Shown in pieces: positions 1-7,895 of a stretch of DNA of 15,528 nt (position 1 is its first letter; every line of letters begins with the position of its first letter). A program made the translations under genes and the position numbers. The stretch comes from Bacteroidales bacterium. Lineage in GTDB: Bacteria > Bacteroidota > Bacteroidia > Bacteroidales > UBA4417. The stretch is from assembly GCA_016707785.1 (NCBI GenBank), contig JADJGZ010000046.1:1-15528 (forward strand). The letters run 5' to 3'. A model generated the notes under the pieces. The model did no database searches, had not been told where the DNA came from, and worked only from the letters and a program-made list of their open reading frames with translations.

Positions 1-275
1 GTATAACGTGCTTCTGCTGCTTTAAAGCTGCCTTCATTTTGCAAGCCCTCCTCATTGAAGGATTGACCGCTCCAAAACAGCAATCGGACACTATTCTTCA
101 ATTTACTATAACCTGCAACAGGGTTGCCTTCCAGGAACCATACCGGGTGGGCATGCCAGATCTTATTTTCAGCACCTGGCAGGTTCTTATTGATTTCGTT
201 CATCAGTAAATTGCAGATGGCGCTGTCTTCGGGTGTTAACGCATCATTGTAAGCCTGGATGTCTTTATTCATCAT
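1..275 (-). CDS. DUF1801 domain protein, C-terminus cut by window edge
   Basis: The minus strand is open from the window edge to a run of in-frame ATGs and encodes about 91 visible residues. It begins near MNKDIQAYNDAL, and its central motif KIWHAHPVWFLEGNPV followed by LLFWSGQSF is typical of the small DUF1801 (YdhG-like) fold seen in many Bacteroidetes. The biochemical role of the family is not settled. No signal peptide or membrane segment is visible, so it is probably cytoplasmic. The start is uncertain: in-frame ATGs lie at 293, 284, 275 and 272 because of a repeated ATGATAAAT. I chose 275 because the recognisable family sequence begins there. The C-terminal part lies outside the window. 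The family call is fairly sure; the function is unknown. Confidence 0.75.
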   Translation of the reverse strand, partial: MMNKDIQAYNDALTPEDSAICNLLMNEINKNLPGAENKIWHAHPVWFLEGNPVAGYSKLKNSVRLLFWSGQSFNEEGLQNEGSFKAAEARY

Positions 276-497
276 ATTTATCATATTTATCATGATAACC
301 CCGGGTAGGGTGTTTGTCAATAAAGTAACAAAGAATATGGGTATAGTGTTCGGCTGAAGTTTTCACCGGTAATCATCTGAATCATAAAGAGGGAAATTCT
401 TACTCCCTGAAAATTCCGGCAGTCGATTTACACAATTAAAAAAATGAAATGAACAATAAAAACGAACCGGCAATTTACTGGTGCCTGGCTTCAGTGC

Positions 498-1121
498 CTA
501 TATCTTACATTGGAATCCTTTCCACAATTGATCAAGGTTCTGCCAGTTTAAGTGCGGAAAAGATTTTGGTGACAACTGAAAAAATAGTATTGTTTTATTT
601 GTTTCACTGCACGATCTCAGGTGAACTTTACAATGTAGAATGATAGTACCCTGATTCATATAATCCAACATTTCAATGGTTCCGGAAAAAGTCTCAGAAT
701 CCTCATTTTCAGCAGAAACTTTTTTGAAAGAGGTAAACACTTGCTGTGATTTATCCTCCATATTAACAGCACTACTTGAATTGGCTGATAATAACCCTGT
801 GTAATAGGCTTTTAAATTCTCAGCTAGTATTTCAGCATTAAATAACGGTGATCCTTCAACATACCACAAAAAGGCATAGGTCCAATACTCTTCACTTGAT
901 ACTTTTCCCCAACCCGGGCTAAAGCGTATATCTTCCACTCCCTTGTAAGGAATTTGTGGTGCAAAGCTGATAGGGATTAAGAATCGTTCGATGGTCCAAT
1001 CCTTTGGTACCGGCAGTTCATATGGTGCCACCCACTTATGGACATCAAACTCTTGCTCAGTTTCTTGTCCGTGGATGCTTAATGCTAAAAAACCCAGTAT
1101 AATGATTATGAGATATTTCAT
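498..1121 (-). CDS. Exported protein of unknown function, 207 aa
   Basis: Residues 1-19 form a clear signal peptide (MKYLIIIILGFLALSIHGQ), so the product is exported to the periplasm or cell surface; no lipobox cysteine is seen. The mature part is rich in aromatic residues. It has a conserved-looking block PKDWTIERF (39-47), then ISFAPQIPYKGVEDIRF (51-67) and PGWG (69-72), followed by EEYWTYAFLWYVEG (77-90). Three cysteines lie in the C-terminal third (C164, C171, C205). The block resembles uncharacterised exported proteins I have seen in Bacteroidetes, but I can name no domain. The gene lies alone, 142 bp downstream of the broken porin gene on the same strand, with no visible promoter motif. 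The coding call is firm because of the signal peptide and length; no function can be given. Confidence 0.8.
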   Translation of the reverse strand: MKYLIIIILGFLALSIHGQETEQEFDVHKWVAPYELPVPKDWTIERFLIPISFAPQIPYKGVEDIRFSPGWGKVSSEEYWTYAFLWYVEGSPLFNAEILAENLKAYYTGLLSANSSSAVNMEDKSQQVFTSFKKVSAENEDSETFSGTIEMLDYMNQGTIILHCKVHLRSCSETNKTILFFQLSPKSFPHLNWQNLDQLWKGFQCKI

Positions 1122-1183
1122 ATTTCCAGTTTAAGCAATTACCATACTTAAACAAACACCAGGATGGATTATTGCCTTAAGGG

Positions 1184-1231
1184 AATAAAAAGAACCTGCC
1201 ATACCAGATTATCCGGCTAATTAATGGTTCT
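1184..1231 (-). terminator. Weak possible terminator after the broken porin gene
   Basis: On the minus strand, AGAACC (1231-1226) and GGTTCT (1196-1191) form a 6-bp stem around a long 29-nt loop, followed by TTTTATT. It lies about 33 bp past the porin stop codon. The stem is short and the loop long, so this is a weak call. Confidence 0.25.
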
Positions 1232-1263
1232 GCCGAACAGGACTACTACTCTGATTCTTAACC

Positions 1264-1919
1264 TCAATGCAGTTTAAAACTGATTCCTGTAGTGATGGTA
1301 AAAGCATTGCCGGTAATTTTCAGGCCGGTGCTGTTTTCTGAAGGCTCAGTATCAATGATTCCGGTAAAATCCGGCTGTCCCTGTAACTCTAACAGGATAC
1401 CCACCTTGCCCAGCTGATAAACAACACCTCCACCATAGGTCAACCCCAGTATCCATTTTTTTGATTCAGCAGGAACCATTTCATTATGATCTGACTGATA
1501 CGCCAGGCGGTAATCGACCCTTGGGCCTAGTAAGGCGTAGAACCCGAACTTATTCAGATTATAAAAAGCTTTCAGCATAGGCGAAAGACACAGGTGGTGA
1601 TAGCTGGTTTTATACGTTGTGTATGTACCATTTCCTTCCGGAAATTCCGGACTGGTATTCAGAACTGTGTAATGCATCCCTTTCTGGAAATAGCCCAGGT
1701 CGGTGGTGAAGCTTAGATAACGGGACTTTATAGCTCCGCGGAGAGAATACCGCAGAAACCTGCTTTGTAATCATATGCTGTCTCTTTAGAGATGGATTTG
1801 TACTTCCAGGTTTGGTTCGCCAGGGAGATACCAGCCTTAATACCCACACTCTCAAGCACCTGGGCTTGGGCAGAGGAAAGAATAAGTAAAACGAATGTGA
1901 ATAAAGTAATTTTCTTCAT
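1264..1919 (-). pseudogene. Outer-membrane beta-barrel (porin family), frameshifted
   Basis: Two minus-strand frames together encode one protein. The first (1919-1728) starts with a signal peptide MKKITLFTFVLLILSSAQAQ followed by VGIKAGISLANQTW, the usual opening strand of OMP_b-brl_2 type barrels, and stops right after GILSAEL. The second frame resumes with AIKSRYLSFTTDLGYFQKGM and runs to the final phenylalanine-containing strand GISFKLH at 1264, reading through a GLTYGGGVVYQLGKVG strand. One added base near 1728-1733 would join them into about 218 residues, the normal size of this family. The product would be a small outer-membrane barrel of unknown ligand. The break is a single-base deletion; whether it is a real mutation or a sequencing error cannot be told here. 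The rest of the protein shows no decay, which favours a recent mutation or an error. Confidence 0.78.
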
Positions 1920-2090
1920 AACAATAAATTTCTAAGTTTAAGAGTGACATACAAAGGATAATATTGAAGCATATATTGATTAAAATTATACAAAATATCA
2001 CTTCTTAGTAAGAGAAGAATTCAAAACTCTTTGCTGGTTTATTCACATTCTAATTCCCTGAAGCGTTAGAATTGTAAATTCCTGAAGGCT

Positions 2091-2150
2091 GAATTCTTGA
2101 ACTCTGGATTCTTGTATTCTGGATTCTTGAATTCTGGATTCTTGAATTCT
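2091..2150. repeat. 15-bp tandem repeat, 4 copies
   Basis: Four exact-length units of 15 bp follow one another: GAATTCTTGAACTCT, GGATTCTTGTATTCT, then GGATTCTTGAATTCT twice. The array starts 47 bp past the stop codon of the minus-strand gene at 2197 and lies between it and the porin gene. It has no coding potential. Confidence 0.9.
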
Positions 2151-2196
2151 TCATCTCCATTCAATAACCATTCTTATGTGAAATTTTAACATGCCT

Positions 2197-3327
2197 TTAA
2201 TCATAACGCAAAAACCTGGAAACTTGTCCATTGGATTCGATACGTGAAATAGATTCCAAAAAACTCTTACTGTTATATTTTAGGATAAACTTCGTTTTCA
2301 TCGCCCAGGTATCGCTTGAACCCGAATAATCAAATCTGTTTAATTCTGATAGCCGAAATTCTGAATCATAAATAAAAGAAAATCTCACTTTTTCATTCGT
2401 ATTCCTGTTCGTCAATTCCATTTTAGCCAGGTGTGAAGAACCATCATAGTCATAGGTTACATTCACTTTATTATCTCCAAGATCAATGCTCTTTTCAACA
2501 ATGGCATGGTTCTCATTATAAATGTATTTATTGGTTTGCCGTACCCCTTGCCGGAAAAGATTTTCCAAAATATAATTCTCAGCAGATATGTAAAGGGTGG
2601 AATCCTGAGCTACTTTTCTTTTGGAATATTTTTTAACCGATGTCAGCCGGTTAGCAGGATCATAAGTAAATTTTTCAGTGTAATCCACCCGGCGGGTATT
2701 CCTGGATTTGCTGTTGTTATATATTACCCGCGATAAAAGTAAGTTGTCGTTGTAATACTCATCTATTACCCTGTATTTCCGCTGGGAAGTGTTGTAAGTT
2801 GTTTTCCGCACAAGCGTATCAGAATAATCAAACTGTGTGATATAATTTCCCCGGCTATTGGTCATCACCAGCAGTTTTAATCGCTCATTACAGTATTTTG
2901 CTTCACGTCGGAAAGAGCCATCCATATTGGCGATTTCAATATTTGTGAGACTATCCGCTTTAGAGACCTTAAATGTCACCGATAAATGATCATTATAAAA
3001 TGAATTGATTTGAAATTTTTCAGGATATAATGAAGATGAAAACACTAAAGGGATATTATTTTGAATTTCACGGGCTACGATTCCCTGGAATCCCAGATGA
3101 TTCTGATCCTTTTTGGGCTTCTCCCTGAAGTATATCTCCTGGTCAGTATTCGTATACGTCCCATAAAAATACCATCCGGGCACTGCTACAAATACCGGGA
3201 CAACCTTTTCGGTGGCGTCAAACATTTGTGATTGAACAATACTTTTCAATTCATTCCCGATGTATGACTGGGCATAGGCTTGAACTGCGAGAAAGAAATA
3301 AATAATTCCGAATATTACATGCTTCAT
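2197..3327 (-). CDS. Exported YD-repeat-like protein of unknown function
   Basis: The 376-residue product begins with a signal peptide (MKHVIFGIIYFFLAVQAYAQ), so it is exported. Residues 50-56 include GWYFYGT. From about 166 to 361 the sequence is a series of beta-strand pairs with aromatic/aspartate turns: FDYSDTLVRKTTY (166-178), EYYNDNLLLSRVIY (190-203), FTYDPANRLTSVKKY (220-234), YIYNENHAIVEKS (268-280), TYDYDGSSHLAKMEL (291-305), FIYDSEFRLSELNRF (318-332) and FILKYNSKSFLESIS (347-361). These look like divergent YD/RHS repeats, which form beta-shells or extended sheets in other proteins. There is no toxin-like C-terminal tip, no core RHS motif and no T9SS sorting domain; the protein simply ends at LRYD. 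It is too short for a full RHS shell. Function unknown; the repeat interpretation is my inference. Confidence 0.8.
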   Translation of the reverse strand: MKHVIFGIIYFFLAVQAYAQSYIGNELKSIVQSQMFDATEKVVPVFVAVPGWYFYGTYTNTDQEIYFREKPKKDQNHLGFQGIVAREIQNNIPLVFSSSLYPEKFQINSFYNDHLSVTFKVSKADSLTNIEIANMDGSFRREAKYCNERLKLLVMTNSRGNYITQFDYSDTLVRKTTYNTSQRKYRVIDEYYNDNLLLSRVIYNNSKSRNTRRVDYTEKFTYDPANRLTSVKKYSKRKVAQDSTLYISAENYILENLFRQGVRQTNKYIYNENHAIVEKSIDLGDNKVNVTYDYDGSSHLAKMELTNRNTNEKVRFSFIYDSEFRLSELNRFDYSGSSDTWAMKTKFILKYNSKSFLESISRIESNGQVSRFLRYD

Positions 3328-3786
3328 GAGGTAAAGTTTATTACATACATATTAAAATATAACACTTGTAAATAAACCAGCAGAACTAAAAGATACCCGC
3401 TATTAAACTCCAATAGATCTCTCATAACCGATTCAAAGAGATGGTAATTAGCAAATGTTGCCTGTTTTCTTTGTACCAAGGGGATCTTAACTTAAAATTT
3501 TTATTAATTTTTTTGAAAGTAAAAACCTAAGGTATTTCTTTTATTTGGGTTTTTTTGATTTGACAGTGAAAAAATTCATTAAAACTTGGAATTAACCCCT
3601 ACCTTAAACCTTAACACTATCATTCTTTTATTATCAAACCCCTCGATACTCCCAAAATACCATCTAACAAACTTCTTTGTAAAACTCCACTTTTCAACTG
3701 CCTGAATATATACAAAACCCTGAAAACACAGTTATGGGTCAGTATTCTTCTACCACCATGATCACTTGAGGTTCCAATCTGGTACC
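3328..3786. other. AT-rich gap without a recognisable gene
   Basis: This 459-bp gap separates two minus-strand genes. It is AT-rich with several T runs around 3497-3560. I see no open frame with coding character, no convincing stem-loop and no exact Bacteroidetes promoter. The minus-strand hexamer-like TATCTTTT upstream of 3327 differs by one base from the -7 consensus and is too weak to annotate. Confidence 0.5.
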
Positions 3787-6700
3787 TCAAATCACTTCAT
3801 TCCAGGTCACCACCGCCAGCCTCTTCCGTCCATCCATTTTAATGCTTACCGGCGAGGGAAAACGCACATGCCGGAAGAAGGTGGTACTATTGATAAGTTC
3901 CTGCTTCTTCAGGAATTCATAATCAATAAAACTGTTGCCCAATTCAGGCTGCACGGAGAAATACCCCACATTCATGGAGGTTACATTATGGAAGAAGTGG
4001 GAACCACTGCTGGCATCCAGGGGATAGCCTTCAAGACTGGTTTCTACAATCACCTTGGCATTACTGATCTGCGGCCAGTTCACAGGAATACCGATCCAGC
4101 GGTCGCGGGTGCCCCATCGGCCCGGACCTATCAGGACATATTTTCGGTTTTCCTTTTTCATCAGGGTATTGAGGGCATCAATCTCACGGGCCATATCTTC
4201 AGTCCTGCTCTTATCAAAAGTTTCGGTATCCACAAAAATCACATCCATTACGTCGCTGATCATTCCATTGCCCATCCCTTTATTTGATAGTAAGATCATA
4301 GAGTCGCGGCTGATCTCGGATAACTCCACATTATAGTCCTGCTCAGCACCAATGAGGGGCTTGATTTGAAGGAGGTAGAAGGTGGTCTTATAATCCGCAT
4401 CACGGTTGAGGTCGATGGCAAATTCAATTTCCACCGGCGTACCCATCGCTTCCTTGACAATATCGAGCACGGTTTCAATGGTCTTGGCCATGGGCATATA
4501 CTCATACTTCAGGATATTTGAGAAATTGATGATCCTGGGCCCGGGCGTGGTGATACCTGGGATGATACGCTGATTATCGGGATCATAAACTGAAGCCAGG
4601 TGTTTCATGGTTCCATGCCGTTCAGCTTCATCGATGTCCAGTTCCCTGAGGCCTGCCATTTCTCCGTCCAGGAGGTTCACCTCCTTTTTGGCCAGGTCCA
4701 CCGCAATGAATTTTACCTGGGAGTTTTTAAACAGGTCCTTGGGACTGAAATTCTCAGTGGCCGGATATTTAGGTGAAAACCGATAGGCACTACCCCCATC
4801 TACCACGAACTTTCCAAGACCGAGTGCCGCCACTGCAAAACCTTCCTCAGGTTTCATGTGTCCAAATGGATAATAATTATAAGACTGTGCTACCCCGCTG
4901 ATATGAGGATAATACACATCTTCAAATGTATTTCCCACAACCTCCTGGAGAACAATGGCCATCTTTTCCTCTTCCAGCTTATAATTGATGGCTTCAATAT
5001 AACCGCGGGCTTCAGGAGAATAAACCGATGCATACACCAGCCGGATGGCATCCATCAGCTGCTTAAGCCTGACATTGATATCAGGGTGATTGTTTGGCAG
5101 CAGGTAAGTTTCGAAAATACCGGCAAAAGGCTGTGACAAGGAATCTTCAAACATCCCGGAAGAACGCACTGCCAGTGGCTTTTCGATTTGTTTGAGCAGC
5201 ACCCTCAGCCTTCGGATCAGGGTATCGGTGAGGGAACCCTCGACAAATGCCCGCTTGATCTCATCGTAGGATTGGATGGTATTTACCTTATCGTATAATT
5301 TATTGCGTTCCATGAAATACTCAAACTCATCCGTCCCGATGATGGAAGTCTTGGGAGAACGGATGTTGATATTGGGCACATGGACAGAAAAATCGTAATT
5401 ATAGATCAGGGAATTAATAAAGGCAAGTCCCCTGCCCTTTCCCCCCAATAAACCGGGAACCAGGCTTACCACATTATGTTCATCGGTAATGGCGGATTCC
5501 TCGAAGGGAATAATCTTCCCCATATTTTGTTCGTTGCGGAACTGCTGGATCACATCGAGCAGGTAAACGCGCAATTCCCCTGGACTCTGGAAGTCGGTAA
5601 CCTTTTGCGGATTGATGATCCTTGCCACTTGTATCTCACCCCTGGCCATAAGCCAAAGGGAGAAATGGTCTTTCCGGGCATGATAGATCAGGGATTCGTC
5701 AGGGATGGTGCGCAACTGGTTCTCAAATTCCCTGAGTGATTTGGCCAGTGCTATCTGGTGGCCGTCCTTGTCGCGATAGATAAAGTTCCCGAAACCCAGG
5801 TAGTGCATAATGAAACTCTTGAAATCCTGGGAGAGGCTCTCGGAGTTCTTATCGATGAAGGTAGCCCTTAGTTCATAGGCCTGTGTGGCATTTTCCAGGT
5901 CCGACGACTGAATAATTGTGGGCAGGTCCCGAAGATTTTCCCTTACATAACTCACCAGTTTAAAGCCTGCATGTTCATCGGTTTTACCCCCTCTTTGAAA
6001 TTTCACATCAGAGATAAGGCAAAGCATATAATCCTTATAATCATTGATAATATCCATGGCTTCCTCATAGTTGGCAGCCAGGAGGATCTTGGATCGGGCA
6101 CGAAGGCGCAATACCTTATATAGTTCATCAGTGCTCACATCATCGATAATGCGGCGGGTCTGATCCATCACGATACCATATAATAAAGGAAGGTAGCGCG
6201 AATAGTATTGAGGACTGTCTTCCACCAGCAGGATGACACGTACCAGCCCGACTCTTGTGTCGTTATCTACATTTATCTGGTCTTCAAGAAGTTTGATCAT
6301 GGCGAAGAACACTTTGCTTTCACCATTCCAAACGAAGATGCGGTCGATGGCACCGAATTTCTGCTTCTCACTGACGAAGAATTCCACATCCGTGTTATTG
6401 TTGAGGAGCATGAAGACCGGAATATACGGGAATGCTTGTTTGAGCTCCCTTGAGAGGGTGACCGGCATGCCCTTGTCAACACCCACCATAAAGATTACCA
6501 GGTCGAAATGCTTACTGTTCAGCTGTTCAAAAGCTTCTTCTGCTGAAGATACCCCTGTAATACGTGGGACAGAGGTAAGGCTAAGCTGGTGATATTCACC
6601 CAGCACATATTCCGAGAATCGCCCTTCCCGCTCGATGCTGTATGCGTCGTAAAGATTGGCTACCAGAAGAATCTCTTTTACCTTGAAAGGCATAAGGTCG

Positions 6701-7260
6701 TGGTAGATATCGCGGTTATAGTTATTCTTGTTGAGAAATCGTTGCAGGAGTTGCCGGCCGGGCAGGGTATCACCTTTAACAGGTTTTGCTGAACGTTGCT
6801 GAGGTTCGTCAAGTCTCGATTTCTTAAGGAGTTCCTTGGCAGCTACACTATTAAGGTAGCCGGCTATAGAGTTGGCCAGGTTAATGATGAGATGACGTTC
6901 TTCCTTTAAGAAAGGGCCTTCGTCGAGTTGGATGAATTCCTTGGTATAGAAGATATCTATATGGCCGCTGCGTCCGTCGATAATGTCGAAAGATTGCCTT
7001 TGCATCCACTTTGTGCGTGAATACCCGGGTGAGTGGTATTCCTTGCCATTGAAAGAGATGCTGCAGACAGTATATTCAGGGTATTGCCAGGCTGAGGGGA
7101 AAAGTTTGGCCAATTGCTGAAGTGTTTCATCAAGAGGTTTTCCTTCTTTCAGGATGTCAGTAGTTTGGTTGATTGCGGCTAATTCCTTGAGGCGTTCGGC
7201 ACGTTCAAAAAGGAGGCGTTGAATTTCACGGGGATTCTGCAGGGCTTCTTCTTCGGTCAT
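3787..7260 (-). CDS. Multi-domain PEP/pyruvate-binding (PPDK_N) protein with receiver domains
   Basis: The 1157-residue product is related to PEP synthase and pyruvate phosphate dikinase through its ATP-grasp-like PPDK_N domain (about 600-970): GGKGRGLAF (606-614), the nucleotide-site VRSSGMFEDS (698-707), EIEFAID (944-950) and LLQIKPL (963-969). The N-terminus (about 20-150) looks like a GAF domain. Two receiver-like domains follow. The first (about 195-325) lacks the phospho-acceptor aspartate, with M258 at that place. The second (about 341-485) keeps an acidic pair E347/D348, acceptor D418 in LISDV, and K471. The swivelling phosphohistidine domain (GGxTSHxA) and the C-terminal PEP-binding TIM barrel are absent. 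Instead the tail has GPGRWGTRDRWIG (1045-1057) and SGSHFFHNVTSMNVGYF (1085-1101). Bacteroidetes homologues are often labelled phosphoenolpyruvate synthase, but this one can hardly run that reaction alone. It probably uses ATP to phosphorylate an unknown substrate or acts as a regulator. Domain calls are firm; activity is unknown. Confidence 0.85.
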   Translation of the reverse strand: MTEEEALQNPREIQRLLFERAERLKELAAINQTTDILKEGKPLDETLQQLAKLFPSAWQYPEYTVCSISFNGKEYHSPGYSRTKWMQRQSFDIIDGRSGHIDIFYTKEFIQLDEGPFLKEERHLIINLANSIAGYLNSVAAKELLKKSRLDEPQQRSAKPVKGDTLPGRQLLQRFLNKNNYNRDIYHDLMPFKVKEILLVANLYDAYSIEREGRFSEYVLGEYHQLSLTSVPRITGVSSAEEAFEQLNSKHFDLVIFMVGVDKGMPVTLSRELKQAFPYIPVFMLLNNNTDVEFFVSEKQKFGAIDRIFVWNGESKVFFAMIKLLEDQINVDNDTRVGLVRVILLVEDSPQYYSRYLPLLYGIVMDQTRRIIDDVSTDELYKVLRLRARSKILLAANYEEAMDIINDYKDYMLCLISDVKFQRGGKTDEHAGFKLVSYVRENLRDLPTIIQSSDLENATQAYELRATFIDKNSESLSQDFKSFIMHYLGFGNFIYRDKDGHQIALAKSLREFENQLRTIPDESLIYHARKDHFSLWLMARGEIQVARIINPQKVTDFQSPGELRVYLLDVIQQFRNEQNMGKIIPFEESAITDEHNVVSLVPGLLGGKGRGLAFINSLIYNYDFSVHVPNINIRSPKTSIIGTDEFEYFMERNKLYDKVNTIQSYDEIKRAFVEGSLTDTLIRRLRVLLKQIEKPLAVRSSGMFEDSLSQPFAGIFETYLLPNNHPDINVRLKQLMDAIRLVYASVYSPEARGYIEAINYKLEEEKMAIVLQEVVGNTFEDVYYPHISGVAQSYNYYPFGHMKPEEGFAVAALGLGKFVVDGGSAYRFSPKYPATENFSPKDLFKNSQVKFIAVDLAKKEVNLLDGEMAGLRELDIDEAERHGTMKHLASVYDPDNQRIIPGITTPGPRIINFSNILKYEYMPMAKTIETVLDIVKEAMGTPVEIEFAIDLNRDADYKTTFYLLQIKPLIGAEQDYNVELSEISRDSMILLSNKGMGNGMISDVMDVIFVDTETFDKSRTEDMAREIDALNTLMKKENRKYVLIGPGRWGTRDRWIGIPVNWPQISNAKVIVETSLEGYPLDASSGSHFFHNVTSMNVGYFSVQPELGNSFIDYEFLKKQELINSTTFFRHVRFPSPVSIKMDGRKRLAVVTWNEVI

Positions 7261-7698
7261 GGAAAGGGTATTATTAAGCGGTAATAAGTTTTTAAAAATA
7301 CAGAAATATGACTTTGAATTGAATGTAAAATTGGAAGATTGGAGACTGTTTTTTAAAGAAGGAATAATAGCTCCCGGATTTTATCTCATTATGATTCAAA
7401 GTTTCAAGTTAAATATTTGTGTTTATTGTCATGTCAGTCAGCGATTTGCGTCTTGTGTCCCCGTTTGTTTGCTAAAATTGCATCCATTGGGGTACATTCA
7501 TCTGGTACATGAATAAACGTCCAACGGATTCTTCATTCCAGGATCAACTTTCATCCGCCTCAGGCTGAACAGGATTAAGAATAATTTGTTCGGAAAATGG
7601 TTCCACTTTTCTAATCAGCTTTGCTTTGCAATCCTGACTATGAAATTCACTCCTGAATTTTTTTATAAGTCTAAATATTAAAAAGTCAAAGCCCATTT

Positions 7699-7736
7699 TT
7701 AAGTGTTTTACTGAATTTAATCAGCAAAACGCTTAA
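7699..7736. promoter_or_regulatory. Strong dyad / stem-loop about 160 bp upstream of gdhA
   Basis: Arms TTAAGTGTTTTACTGA (7699-7714) and TCAGCAAAACGCTTAA (7721-7736) pair over 16 positions with one G-T wobble and one A-C mismatch around a 6-nt loop. It is preceded by T5 and followed by A8 on the plus strand, so neither strand has a U-tract after the hairpin, which argues against a simple terminator. It may be an operator or a structured leader; this role is inferred only from position. Confidence 0.5.
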
Positions 7737-7829
7737 TTAAAAAAAAAGTCCTGCAACTTCTTGTATTTCTTGATTTTACAGTTGTTACTGCAATAACAGA
7801 AAAACGCTAAAAATCATTGCGGTTCAATA

Positions 7830-7846
7830 CAATATGTTTAATATTG
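7830..7846. promoter_or_regulatory. Palindromic site close to the gdhA start
   Basis: CAATAT and ATATTG form a perfect 6-bp inverted repeat with a 5-bp spacer (GTTTA), flanked on both sides by GCGG at similar distance. It ends 49 bp before the gdhA ATG, where a regulator or the promoter core would sit. It could be an operator; AT-rich palindromes of this length also arise by chance. Confidence 0.35.
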
Positions 7847-7895
7847 CTGCGGAAATTAACGTTTACCCTAATACAATAACTAAACATTATCCATT

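Larger units (their letters stand above)
7261..7895. other. Divergent intergenic region upstream of gdhA
   Basis: This 635-bp gap lies between divergently transcribed genes, so it must hold both promoters. It is AT-rich, most strongly after 7660. I found no exact TAnnTTTG element in either direction. An 85-codon plus-strand frame in its first part has no family resemblance and low-complexity composition, so I do not call it. The right half contains the two dyads listed separately and two copies of AAAACGCT (7726-7733 and 7801-7808). Confidence 0.6.

Noticed and set aside
449..643. 64-codon plus-strand frame
   Set aside because: Mostly antisense to the exported 207-residue protein, which has a signal peptide and coherent sequence; no family resemblance.
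1952..1960. Promoter TATCCTTTG for the porin-family gene on the minus strand
   Set aside because: Spacing between TA and TTTG is 3 bases instead of 2 and no -33 element lies at the right distance. A similar TATTCTTTG upstream of the DUF1801 gene was rejected for the same reason.
3766..4287. 173-codon plus-strand frame
   Set aside because: Antisense to the conserved C-terminal part of the PEP/pyruvate-binding protein; composition is that of a shadow frame.
7259..7516. 85-codon plus-strand frame in the divergent gap
   Set aside because: Starts inside the start codon of the opposite gene, lacks a recognisable motif, signal peptide or promoter; length is within chance for this gap.
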